From Candidatus Cloacimonadota bacterium (lineage in GTDB: Bacteria; Cloacimonadota; Cloacimonadia; Cloacimonadales; TCS61), in assembly GCA_030667725.1 (NCBI GenBank), contig DAOUVH010000045.1, forward strand, positions 1 to 6,856: a stretch of 6,856 nt of DNA, given 5' to 3'. Numbering within the stretch: the first letter of the stretch is position 1; each line of letters starts with the position of its first letter. The position numbers and the translations under genes are program-made. The notes beneath the pieces are model-generated. The model ran no database searches. It was not told the origin of the DNA and saw nothing but the letters and a program-made list of their open reading frames with translations. Shown piece after piece: positions 1 through 6,609 of the stretch.

Positions 1-7
1 ATATTAA

Positions 8-25
8 ATAAGGTTTCTTAGAGTG
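8..25 (+). promoter_or_regulatory. Shine-Dalgarno and GTG start of pheS
   Basis: AAGG at 10-13 lies 9 nt ahead of a GTG codon at 23-25, which I take as the pheS start. The protein then begins MKEELNKVV, the expected start of the N-terminal helical hairpin of PheS. The 22 bases before the start are too short to show which gene or promoter precedes it. In many bacteria rplT sits there, but nothing here confirms that. Confidence 0.65.
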
Positions 26-1042
26 AAAGAAGAATTAAATAAAGTCGTAGATTCTGCGAAACAAGAAATCAATAACGTTAACTCTATGCATGATTTAATG
101 CAATTGAAATCTAAATATACCGGGAAAAAAAGCATCCTGAACAGTTTCATGCAGAAGATAGGTTCCTTACCTAAAGAAGAAAGACCTGCTTTTGGGCAGA
201 CTCTTAATATTGCTAAAAATCAGATTACTCAGTTGATAGCTGATCGAGAAGAGAATATCAAAGAAAGTGAATATAATAAAACATTAAAATCGGAATCTAT
301 TGACTTTACAATGCCGGGACGCAAGAGAGTTAAAGGAAGTTTGCATCCGATAACAAAAATATGGCGTGAGATCGAAGATATTTTTATGTTAATGGGTTTT
401 GAAGTTGCTGAAGGACCTGATGTTGAGGATGAATTCCACAATTTTGATGCTCTAAATACACCTCAAGATCATCCGGCAAGAGAGCTTTCCGACACTTTTT
501 ATTTAGATAACGATGTTCTTCTAAGAACTCAAACTTCCACAGTTCAAATCAGAACTATGGAAAACCATTCACTTCCTATTAAAATTATTTCTCCGGGAAG
601 TTGTTATAGGAATGAAAACGATGCATCGCATTCCCCAATGTTCCATCAGGTGGAAGCACTTTTTGTGGACGAAGGAGTTTCCTTTACCGATCTTAGAGAT
701 ATGCTGAATATTTTTGTAAAGAAGATGTTTGGAGATAAGATTGAATTCAGGATACGTCCTCATTATTTTCCTTTCACAGAACCAAGTGCAGAAATTGACA
801 TTATTTGTGTTAAGTGTTATGGAGAAGGCTGTAACCTTTGTAAAGGTAGCGGCTGGTTAGAAATGGGTGGAGCCGGTATGGTTGATCCAAATGTCTTAGA
901 AAAACTGGGAATCGATTCAGAAAAATTCACTGGTTACGCATTTGGCTTGGGAATTGATCGTATTGCAATGTTGAAATATAAAATTCCAGATATGAGATTG
1001 CTTTTTGAAAATGATATTCGTTTTTTAAAGCAATTTAGCTAA
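23..1042 (+). CDS. pheS: Phenylalanine--tRNA ligase alpha subunit
   Basis: This is the catalytic alpha subunit of the heterotetrameric (alpha2beta2) phenylalanyl-tRNA synthetase, which charges tRNA-Phe with phenylalanine using ATP in the cytoplasm. At 339 aa it has normal length. Residues 1-90 form the charged helical arm that contacts tRNA. The class II core follows: motif 1 around 108-135 (HPITKIWREIEDIF), motif 2 around 190-217 (CYRNE, then FHQVE at 207-211), the Phe-pocket loop FPFTEPSAEIDI at 249-260, and motif 3 at 304-319 (GYAFGLGIDRIAMLKY). Cysteines 262, 265, 270 and 273 form a CxxC-x4-CxxC knuckle before GSGWLE. From memory a similar Cys-rich insert occurs in some bacterial PheS proteins, so it may bind zinc. 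The gene starts with GTG and ends 27 nt before pheT, its obligate partner. Identity is very secure. Confidence 0.98.
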   Translation: MKEELNKVVDSAKQEINNVNSMHDLMQLKSKYTGKKSILNSFMQKIGSLPKEERPAFGQTLNIAKNQITQLIADREENIKESEYNKTLKSESIDFTMPGRKRVKGSLHPITKIWREIEDIFMLMGFEVAEGPDVEDEFHNFDALNTPQDHPARELSDTFYLDNDVLLRTQTSTVQIRTMENHSLPIKIISPGSCYRNENDASHSPMFHQVEALFVDEGVSFTDLRDMLNIFVKKMFGDKIEFRIRPHYFPFTEPSAEIDIICVKCYGEGCNLCKGSGWLEMGGAGMVDPNVLEKLGIDSEKFTGYAFGLGIDRIAMLKYKIPDMRLLFENDIRFLKQFS

Positions 1043-1069
1043 TTCGCATAAAATATTAGGTCATAAAAA

Positions 1070-3460
1070 ATGAAAATAAGTTATAACTGGTTAAAAAGGT
1101 ATATTGATCTTAAGCTCTCACCAGAAGAATTAAAAGATAAAATGACTTTTGGAGGGATTGAGGTTGAAGCTATAGAAGAACTTGGAAGAGATCTTAAACA
1201 GATCAAAATTGCACAAGTTGTTAAGACCTCAAAACATCCAAATGCTGAAAAACTTACTGTTTGTCAAGTAGATGATGGAACAGAAACAAAGCAAGTTATT
1301 TGCGGTGCTCCTAATTGTGAAGATGGTATCAAAGTTGCCTATGCAGAAATAGGAACACAAATCCAGGATTACAAGATCAAGAAAGCCAATCTTCGTGGTG
1401 AAACGTCTTTCGGAATGCTTTGCTCAGAGCAAGAACTTGGAATTTCTGACGACCATGATGGTATTATGATCCTTCCAAAAGACGCTCCAATTGGGATAGA
1501 TCTTGCATCTTATCTTGGAATTGAAGATACTTGTTACGATGTGGAAATTACACCAAATCGCCCAGATCTGCTTGGAATGATAGGTGTTGCCAGAGATTTA
1601 TCTGCATTGCTTAAGCTTCCTCTTACTTTACCCGAAAGCAAATTAAATGAAAGCAATGAATCAATAGAAGATCATCTCTTTTTGGAAAATAAAGTTCCGG
1701 AACTTTGTACAAGATATACGGCAAGAGTTATAAAAAATGTTAAGATCAAAGAATCACCGGATTGGCTTAAAAAACAATTAATCTCGATTGGTTTGCGACC
1801 TATTAATAATGTAGTTGATATTACTAATTACGTTATGATGGAATTTGGTCATCCACTTCATGCATTTGACTATTCTCTAATTAGTGGAAAGAAGATAATT
1901 GTGCGTAAAGCTAAAAAAAACGAAGAATTTCCAGCTTTGGATGAAGTAACTTATAAACTTAAAGAAAATGATATTGTGATAGCTGATGAAAAGCGTGCAA
2001 TTGCACTTGCTGGTGTTATCGGTGGTGAAAATTCACACATTACTCCTGAGACTAAAGACATTGTTATTGAAGCGGCAAACTTCTTATATTCTTCCATTCG
2101 AAAGACAGCAGGTCGCATGAAAATATCAACTGATTCGTCCTACCGCTTTGAAAGGGATATTACTGATGAAGTTGCTGAACAAGCAAGTCAGCGAGCTTGT
2201 GAATTGATCCTCGAGATAGCTGGTGGGGAACTTCTAAAAGGAATGTTAGACTCATTTCCTTCCCCAAAAAAATTAAGAATAGTTACAATTCGTTCTTCCA
2301 GAGTTAAAAAGATCCTTTCGATAGATATCCCTTCAAAGAGAATCATAGAATATCTTTCAGCTCTTGGATTGAATTTCTTAAATGAATCTGATGATAAATT
2401 AGATTTTGATATCCCTTATTATAGGAAAGACCTTACACGCGAAATTGATCTGATCGAAGAAGTGATCCGCCTTAATGGTTATAATAATGTACCAACATTT
2501 TTAAAATCTCAGAATATTATGAATAAACCTGTTTTCTATGCACGTAGGAAAGTGGAAGATACATTAGTAAGTTATGGATTCTCGGAAGTGATCAACTGGA
2601 ATTTTGGCGATCCAAATAATCTGGATAAATTTAATATTAGAGAAAAAGATGCACGTAGGAATTTCGCAAAGCTCAAAAACCCATTAGGAGAAAGTTTCTC
2701 CATTATGCGGTCTATGTTGTTACCGAGTCTTCTGAAAAATGCATTATTCAATATAAATCACGGGCAAAAAGACATTAGAATTTTCGAACTGAAAAAAGTT
2801 TTTACAAGGAAAGATGAGAAACTTGCAACAGAGAAATTGCATCTATCCGGAATTCTTTCAGGCGAGCTTGATCCTGCTTATTGGAAAAGTAACACTCAAC
2901 AGATTGATTTCCATGATGTTAAAGGAATAATGGAAGATATTCTTGCTGAGTTAAAGGTTGAGAACTGTGAATATCAGAAATCAGATGAACCTTTCTATCA
3001 GCCTGGTCTAGGAGCAGCGGTGATGTTAGATAGAAAGATTATTGCCAGCTTAGGTAAGATTGATCCTAAAATTGCTATAAAATTTGAGATTGATATTCCC
3101 CTATTTGCTTTTGATGTGGATCTTGAGGCAATTTTTGCAATGAATCTGTTTCACAACCAGATCTTTGAGAATATTCCAAAATATCCACCGGTACTCAGAG
3201 ATATTTCTATTGTGATCTCAAAAGAACACAAGTTTGTTGATATAATCGATACAATACAAAAAGTTGGTAAAAGTAATATTTCTAAAGTTGTCCTATTCGA
3301 TGAATTTGCTGGAAAAAACATTAATGATGGATTTCATAGTCTTACATTCAATCTTGTGTTTAGCTCAGATACAAAAACCTTGACGGATGAATATATTAAT
3401 AATATTCTCAAAAAGGTAATTAAGGCTTTAAAAAATTCATACAATGCTGAGATGAGGTAA
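1070..3460 (+). CDS. pheT: Phenylalanine--tRNA ligase beta subunit
   Basis: This is the beta subunit of phenylalanyl-tRNA synthetase, responsible for tRNA recognition and for hydrolytic editing of mischarged Tyr-tRNA-Phe. At 796 aa it has the full bacterial length. Domains in order: an N-terminal segment (1-40); an OB-fold EMAP/tRNA-binding domain at about 40-150 with HPNAEKL at 56-62 and VICGAPN at 76-82; the B3/B4 editing region at about 205-390, with VDITNYVMMEFGHPLHAFD at 249-267, LAGVIGG at 313-319 and YRFERD at 358-363; the B5 domain with REIDLIEEVIRLNGY at 457-471; the catalytic-like B6/B7 core with NPLGESFSIMRSMLLPSL at 537-554; and a C-terminal FDX-ACB anticodon-binding fold from about 703 (KYPPVLRDISIVI). 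ATG is preceded by TTAGG with a 9-nt spacer. Its stop is followed after 2 nt by the next gene, whose SD lies inside the last pheT codons, so the two are probably translationally linked. Confidence 0.98.
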   Translation: MKISYNWLKRYIDLKLSPEELKDKMTFGGIEVEAIEELGRDLKQIKIAQVVKTSKHPNAEKLTVCQVDDGTETKQVICGAPNCEDGIKVAYAEIGTQIQDYKIKKANLRGETSFGMLCSEQELGISDDHDGIMILPKDAPIGIDLASYLGIEDTCYDVEITPNRPDLLGMIGVARDLSALLKLPLTLPESKLNESNESIEDHLFLENKVPELCTRYTARVIKNVKIKESPDWLKKQLISIGLRPINNVVDITNYVMMEFGHPLHAFDYSLISGKKIIVRKAKKNEEFPALDEVTYKLKENDIVIADEKRAIALAGVIGGENSHITPETKDIVIEAANFLYSSIRKTAGRMKISTDSSYRFERDITDEVAEQASQRACELILEIAGGELLKGMLDSFPSPKKLRIVTIRSSRVKKILSIDIPSKRIIEYLSALGLNFLNESDDKLDFDIPYYRKDLTREIDLIEEVIRLNGYNNVPTFLKSQNIMNKPVFYARRKVEDTLVSYGFSEVINWNFGDPNNLDKFNIREKDARRNFAKLKNPLGESFSIMRSMLLPSLLKNALFNINHGQKDIRIFELKKVFTRKDEKLATEKLHLSGILSGELDPAYWKSNTQQIDFHDVKGIMEDILAELKVENCEYQKSDEPFYQPGLGAAVMLDRKIIASLGKIDPKIAIKFEIDIPLFAFDVDLEAIFAMNLFHNQIFENIPKYPPVLRDISIVISKEHKFVDIIDTIQKVGKSNISKVVLFDEFAGKNINDGFHSLTFNLVFSSDTKTLTDEYINNILKKVIKALKNSYNAEMR

Positions 3461-3462
3461 AT

Positions 3463-3786
3463 ATGGAAGAGAGATCAGTAGTTAGTTTGGATGAAAAAAT
3501 TCAAAAATTAATAAATGTTTATACTGAAATAAAAAGTAAATATGCTGATGCAGTTGTTGCTAATACAGAACTCGAGAAACAAAATACTGCTCTTAGTGAA
3601 TTTAAAAATGAAAATGAAGAAAAATTACTTCAATTAGTAGAGTCTGATAGTAAACAGAGAGAAGAAGTTGAATTCCTGAAAGCAGAAAACAGAAAACTTC
3701 GCGATCAGTTAGATGAATATAATAATAAAATGAAAGAGGCATCAACTAAAATTGATAGCATTTTCAATCAATTGAATGATTTATAA
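3463..3786 (+). CDS. Small coiled-coil protein upstream of zapA (ZauP/ZapB-like candidate)
   Basis: I do not recognise this 107-aa protein as a named family. It contains no Gly, Pro, Cys, His or Trp and is rich in Glu, Lys, Asn, Leu and Gln. Heptad-like hydrophobic spacing runs through about residues 9-105 (for example LDEKIQKLINVYTEI, then VEFLKAENRKLRDQL at 69-83), so it should form one long alpha-helical coiled coil. There is no signal peptide or membrane segment, so it is cytoplasmic. The start is well supported: GAGG at 3454-3457, inside the end of pheT, lies 5 nt before ATG. It sits 6 nt upstream of zapA in the same frame. Established parallels are Caulobacter ZauP (a coiled-coil ZapA partner encoded just upstream of zapA), the small coiled-coil proteins next to zapA in Pseudomonas, and E. 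coli ZapB. By position and composition I infer a Z-ring linker that works with ZapA. Sequence homology to those proteins is not shown. Confidence 0.8.
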   Translation: MEERSVVSLDEKIQKLINVYTEIKSKYADAVVANTELEKQNTALSEFKNENEEKLLQLVESDSKQREEVEFLKAENRKLRDQLDEYNNKMKEASTKIDSIFNQLNDL

Positions 3787-3795
3787 TGATCAATG
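3784..3795 (+). promoter_or_regulatory. Tandem stops TAA-TGA and SD-less zapA start
   Basis: The upstream coiled-coil gene ends with TAA at 3784-3786, immediately followed in frame by TGA at 3787-3789. One codon later ATG opens zapA at 3793, still in the same frame. The preceding 20 bases contain no purine-rich SD. ZapA translation therefore probably depends on ribosomes that finish the upstream gene and reinitiate. The start is fixed by homology, because KSIEIKILGRTY is the normal ZapA N-terminus. Confidence 0.55.
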
Positions 3796-4065
3796 AAATC
3801 TATTGAAATTAAGATTCTTGGTAGAACTTATTATTTTAGAAGTGATGAACCTGAAAAGTTGATTGAAACTGCTGAATATGTAGATAATCAGTTGGAGAAG
3901 TTGAACGAAAGGTTTAACACAGTAGATCAGAATAAATTATTAGTTCTTTACGCATTGTCAATGACGGAGAAATATCTTTCGGAAATTGATGATTATAAGA
4001 ATTTATCAGAAAAGTTTGAGCAGATCAATGATCTGTTAGATAAAATAGAGATTGGTAAAGAATAA
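3793..4065 (+). CDS. zapA: Cell division protein ZapA
   Basis: ZapA is a cytoplasmic FtsZ-associated protein that cross-links FtsZ protofilaments and stabilises the Z-ring. The 90-aa length is within the family range. Residues 1-45 give the beta-hairpin/helix head with the family opening (IEIKILGRTYYFRSDEPEKL), followed by the helix AEYVDNQLEKL. Residues 49-88 form the C-terminal coiled coil used for tetramerisation (LLVLYALSMTEKYLSEIDDY, then FEQINDLLDKIE). The upstream neighbour is a coiled-coil protein that may be its partner. Directly after the stop codon comes 6S RNA, recalling the zapA-ssrS order in gammaproteobacteria. There is no SD (see the start-site entry), so expression is probably coupled to the preceding gene. 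Confidence 0.92.
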   Translation: MKSIEIKILGRTYYFRSDEPEKLIETAEYVDNQLEKLNERFNTVDQNKLLVLYALSMTEKYLSEIDDYKNLSEKFEQINDLLDKIEIGKE

Positions 4066-4240
4066 TTGCCTGCGGTATACGTGATATTATAGATATTCAG
4101 AACCAATTATGAATAGGAAGTCAGGCCCTTTGTGGCGCATGAGCCGGACATGATCTGGAGATGCAAAGCAAAAAACGGTAGACGTCCACCTTGTTCCAAG
4201 GTTCAGAAGTACATGGTACACGGTATCGCGGGTAAAATAA
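4066..4240 (+). ncRNA. ssrS: 6S RNA (ssrS), regulator of sigma-70-type RNA polymerase
   Basis: 6S RNA mimics an open promoter and sequesters the housekeeping RNA polymerase holoenzyme. The 197-nt gap between zapA and rny encodes a long rod. A closing stem pairs 4066-4083 with 4219-4235: 17 pairs including G-U wobbles, with A4079 bulged. An inner helix pairs TTCAGAACC (4096-4104) with GGTTCAGAA (4200-4208), with one A-A mismatch. A large central bubble follows; its 3' strand holds the hairpin CCTTG-TTC-CAAGG (4189-4201), matching the E. coli 6S segment ACCUUGAACCAAGG. The upper arm includes GTC/GAC (4120-4122 with 4181-4183), CTTTG/CAAAG (4128-4132 with 4164-4168) and the apical hairpin CCGGA-CATGA-TCTGG (4144-4158). 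TGTGGCGC at 4131-4138 also matches E. coli 6S. G+C is 78 of 170 bases across 4066-4235, visibly above the flanking genes. Exact ends are not determined: no U-tract terminator follows and the 5' end abuts the zapA stop. Confidence 0.88.
4189..4201 (+). other. 6S RNA 3' central-bubble hairpin
   Basis: Five perfect pairs, CCTTG with CAAGG, enclose a TTC loop in the 3' strand of the 6S central bubble. The same element is known in E. coli 6S RNA. Its last two bases, GG at 4200-4201, also belong to the inner helix with 4103-4104, so the two pairings compete. This is consistent with the rearrangement seen in other 6S RNAs when product RNA (pRNA) is made, but here that is inference. Confidence 0.6.
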
Positions 4241-4262
4241 ATAGATCAAAGTGAGGTAAGTA

Positions 4263-5831
4263 ATGCCCTATATAAATATAATTTACATTGGGGGTGCGTT
4301 TCTGATCGGGATTTTCCTTTCCCTGATCATAAATTTCGTAAAGAAATCTTCTGCAGATAAAAAAATTCTTTCTTCAAATGAATTTGCTAAGAAGATAATT
4401 GATGATGCAAAACAAGAAACAGAAAATTTAAAGAAAGCTGCTGTCTTAGAAGCTAAAGAAGAATGGTACAAAGTTCAAAAAGAATATGAAGAAGAGATCA
4501 ACACACGCAAACGTGAAATTTATACACTGGAAAAAGAATACAACGAACGTGTTACAAAACTTGATAACAGATTAGAAAATCTTGATAAGAAAGAAAACAA
4601 ACTTCAAGAATTTGAAAATGAAATTAAAACTAAAGAGACAGAGATAGCTTCAAAAAAAGAAGAACTTGATGAACTGATCGAACAACAGAACACAAAATTA
4701 TCCGAAATTGCCAGACTATCTCGAGATGAAGCAATTCAAATACTGAAAAATAACCTGAAAAATAAAGCTCGCAATGAAGCCGCTATTGAGATTCGTAGAA
4801 TAGCTGACAACACTAAAGCGGAAGCTGATCAGCTTGTTGCTGGTATACTTTCTACAGCTATTCAAAGAGTTGCAGTTGATTACGTTTCTGAATCTACCGT
4901 TTCTGTTGTTTCACTTCCAGATGATGAGATGAAAGGAAGAATAATCGGTAGAGAAGGTAGGAATATCAGAGCTTTTGAACAAGCATCAGGGATTGATCTG
5001 ATCATCGATGATACTCCTGAAGCAGTTGTTCTTTCAGGTTTCGATCCTGTACGTCGGGAAATTGCTCGTCTCTCTTTGGAAAAACTAATCCAGGATGGCA
5101 GAATTCACCCTGGACGTATCGAACAGGTCATCGAAAAAATTGCTAATGAAATGGAAGGCAATCTTGTTAAGATAGGTGAGAAAGCTTGTATGGAAACAAA
5201 TATTCACAACATCTCTCCAAATATTGTAAAACTTATCGGAAGATTGAAATACCGCACAAGTTACGGTCAAAATATTCTTCGTCATTCTATTGAAGCAGCT
5301 TGGATCTGTGGAATTCTTGCAACTGAATTGAATCTTGATCAGGAACTTGCACGTCGCTGCGGATTCCTGCATGACCTCGGAAAGGCAATAGACCATGAAT
5401 ATGATGGTTCGCATGCCAGTCTTGGTGCAAATGTTGCTCGTAAGAATGGAGAAAGTAAAATTGTTATTAATGCTATAGAAGCACATCATGAAGAAGTTGA
5501 ATATCAAAGTGTTTATGCAGTTCTAACGCAAGTAGCAGATGCTGTTTCCGGTGCAAGACCAGGTGCAAGAAGAGAGATGCTTGAAACATATATGAAGCGT
5601 CTTTCTAAAATGGAAGAGATCGCCAACTCTATAGAAGGTGTTAATAAATCGTTTGCTATTCAGGCAGGACGCGAGTTAAGAATAATCGTTGATCCTGTTT
5701 CGATTGATGATCAACATACAGCATTTATTGCTTCTGATATTGCAGAAAAAATTGAAGAAGAAATGCAATACCCAGGTCAGATCAAGGTTATGGTGATCAG
5801 GGAAACACGACAAACAGCGATTGCAAAATAA
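4263..5831 (+). CDS. rny: Ribonuclease Y (membrane-anchored endoribonuclease)
   Basis: RNase Y is a membrane-anchored endonuclease that starts mRNA decay and processes structured RNAs in bacteria that often lack RNase E. The 522-aa length is typical. A single N-terminal membrane helix spans about 4-26 (YINIIYIGGAFLIGIFLSLI begins at 3), followed by a highly charged coiled coil at about 35-190. Next is a KH RNA-binding domain at about 212-275 with the GREG loop at 229-232 in RIIGREGRNIR, and an HD phosphohydrolase domain at about 336-430. The metal ligands are visible: H341 (LRHSIEAA), H370-D371 (FLHDLGKA, with K374) and D426 (QVADAVSGARPG). The C-terminal domain runs to 522. ATG is preceded by GAGG (4253-4256) with a 6-nt spacer, downstream of the 6S RNA. 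The stop overlaps the ymdB start by 1 nt. Adjacency to ymdB is a known pairing, seen for example in Bacillus. Confidence 0.97.
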   Translation: MPYINIIYIGGAFLIGIFLSLIINFVKKSSADKKILSSNEFAKKIIDDAKQETENLKKAAVLEAKEEWYKVQKEYEEEINTRKREIYTLEKEYNERVTKLDNRLENLDKKENKLQEFENEIKTKETEIASKKEELDELIEQQNTKLSEIARLSRDEAIQILKNNLKNKARNEAAIEIRRIADNTKAEADQLVAGILSTAIQRVAVDYVSESTVSVVSLPDDEMKGRIIGREGRNIRAFEQASGIDLIIDDTPEAVVLSGFDPVRREIARLSLEKLIQDGRIHPGRIEQVIEKIANEMEGNLVKIGEKACMETNIHNISPNIVKLIGRLKYRTSYGQNILRHSIEAAWICGILATELNLDQELARRCGFLHDLGKAIDHEYDGSHASLGANVARKNGESKIVINAIEAHHEEVEYQSVYAVLTQVADAVSGARPGARREMLETYMKRLSKMEEIANSIEGVNKSFAIQAGRELRIIVDPVSIDDQHTAFIASDIAEKIEEEMQYPGQIKVMVIRETRQTAIAK

Positions 5832-5833
5832 TG
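5829..5833 (+). promoter_or_regulatory. TAATG stop/start overlap, rny-ymdB
   Basis: The rny stop TAA (5829-5831) shares its last A with the ymdB ATG (5831-5833). No SD is seen in the preceding 15 bases. Translation of ymdB is therefore likely coupled to termination of rny translation. Confidence 0.7.
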
Positions 5834-6607
5834 AATGTTCTATTTATTGGTGATATATTCGGTTCACCCGGGAGAAACTTGATGAAAAAGTATCTTCCTG
5901 AATTAAAAAAGGAATTTGAAATAGATTTTTGTATTGCCAATGGTGAAAATGCTGCGCACGGAAAAGGAATAACAGAAAAAACAGCTACAGAATTATTCTT
6001 GTGTGGTGTAGATTGTTTCACCAGTGGTAACCATATCTGGGATAAAAAGGAATCAATTGAATATATAGAGAGAGAGCCGCGTATTCTCAAACCGCTTAAT
6101 TATCCTGAAAAAGCAGTTGGTGCAACCCTGTATATAGCAAATGTCGGAAAATCAAAATTAGCTGTAGTCAATTTGATTGGACAGGTTTATATGAACCCGA
6201 TTGATTCACCGTTTATTGCTCTTGATAATATCCTACCAGAAATAAAAAAGATTACAAATAATATCTTTGTTGATTTCCATGCTGAAGCAACAGCAGAGAA
6301 AAGAGCTTTGGCTTTCTATTTTGATGGACGAGTAAGTGCTATGATCGGAACTCATACTCACGTTCAAACTGCTGATGAAGACATTCTTCCAAATAAAACT
6401 GCTTATATCTCTGACGTTGGAATGACAGGTCCGCATGACTCTTGTATTGGTGTTGATAAAGATATCGTTATTAGAAAAATGATAACTTCAATGCCTCAAC
6501 AATTTAAACCAGGAGAAGGCGGACTCCAGATAAATGCAATTGTGGTTGGAATTGATGAGAATACCGGAAAAGCAACTGGAATTCAAAGGATCCTGAGAAA
6601 ATACTAA
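5831..6607 (+). CDS. ymdB: YmdB-family metallophosphoesterase (2',3'-cyclic nucleotide phosphodiesterase)
   Basis: This is a 258-aa calcineurin-like metallophosphoesterase of the YmdB (TIGR00282-type) family, the usual length. In Bacillus subtilis YmdB is a cytoplasmic phosphodiesterase that acts on 2',3'-cyclic nucleotides and influences biofilm and motility decisions. Expected metal ligands and catalytic residues are all present at family positions: D8 (FIGDIFGSPGR), E39-N40 (ANGENAAHGKG), N67-H68 (TSGNHIWD), H150 (VDFHAEATAEK), and H175 and H177 (IGTHTHVQTAD). The C-terminal signature DVGMTGPHDSCIG is at 195-207. There is no signal peptide. The gene starts on the rny stop (TAATG) and ends in a TAATG overlap with folD, so the three are probably translated from one message. 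A functional link to RNA turnover by RNase Y is plausible but inferred. Assignment to the family is secure; the physiological substrate here is not known. Confidence 0.95.
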   Translation: MNVLFIGDIFGSPGRNLMKKYLPELKKEFEIDFCIANGENAAHGKGITEKTATELFLCGVDCFTSGNHIWDKKESIEYIEREPRILKPLNYPEKAVGATLYIANVGKSKLAVVNLIGQVYMNPIDSPFIALDNILPEIKKITNNIFVDFHAEATAEKRALAFYFDGRVSAMIGTHTHVQTADEDILPNKTAYISDVGMTGPHDSCIGVDKDIVIRKMITSMPQQFKPGEGGLQINAIVVGIDENTGKATGIQRILRKY

Positions 6608-6609
6608 TG
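6605..6609 (+). promoter_or_regulatory. TAATG stop/start overlap, ymdB-folD
   Basis: The ymdB stop TAA (6605-6607) shares one A with the ATG of the next gene (6607-6609). Only a weak GGA (6589-6591) is seen upstream, so coupling to ymdB translation is likely. Confidence 0.65.

Noticed and set aside
1043..1069. Separate promoter or terminator between pheS and pheT
   Set aside because: The 27-nt gap holds only the pheT SD (TTAGG at 1056-1060) and AT-rich sequence; no hairpin or promoter pair is visible.
4016..4046. Possible sigma-70-like promoter inside zapA for 6S RNA (TTGAGC at 4016-4021, TAAAAT at 4041-4046)
   Set aside because: The spacer is 19 nt and the predicted start (about 4053) falls 13 nt before the 6S stem. 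Matches this weak are common in AT-rich sequence, so I did not list it as a feature.
4233..4238. TAAAAT just before rny as a -10 element
   Set aside because: No credible -35 box lies at the right distance, and the bases overlap the end of the 6S closing stem.
4066..4262. Attenuator, riboswitch or rho-independent terminator ahead of rny
   Set aside because: The long closing stem lacks a following U-tract, and the detailed matches to 6S RNA (ACCTTG..CCAAGG, TGTGGCGC, rod with central bubble) explain the structure better.
5085..5507. 140-aa reverse-strand open frame inside rny
   Set aside because: It lies wholly opposite the conserved KH-to-HD region of rny, has no SD or recognisable motif, and its Cys/Phe/Asn-rich composition is typical of an antisense shadow.
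5797..6090. 97-aa reverse-strand open frame across the rny-ymdB junction
   Set aside because: It is antisense to the conserved YmdB N-terminus with metal ligands D8, E39 and N67-H68; no independent coding evidence.
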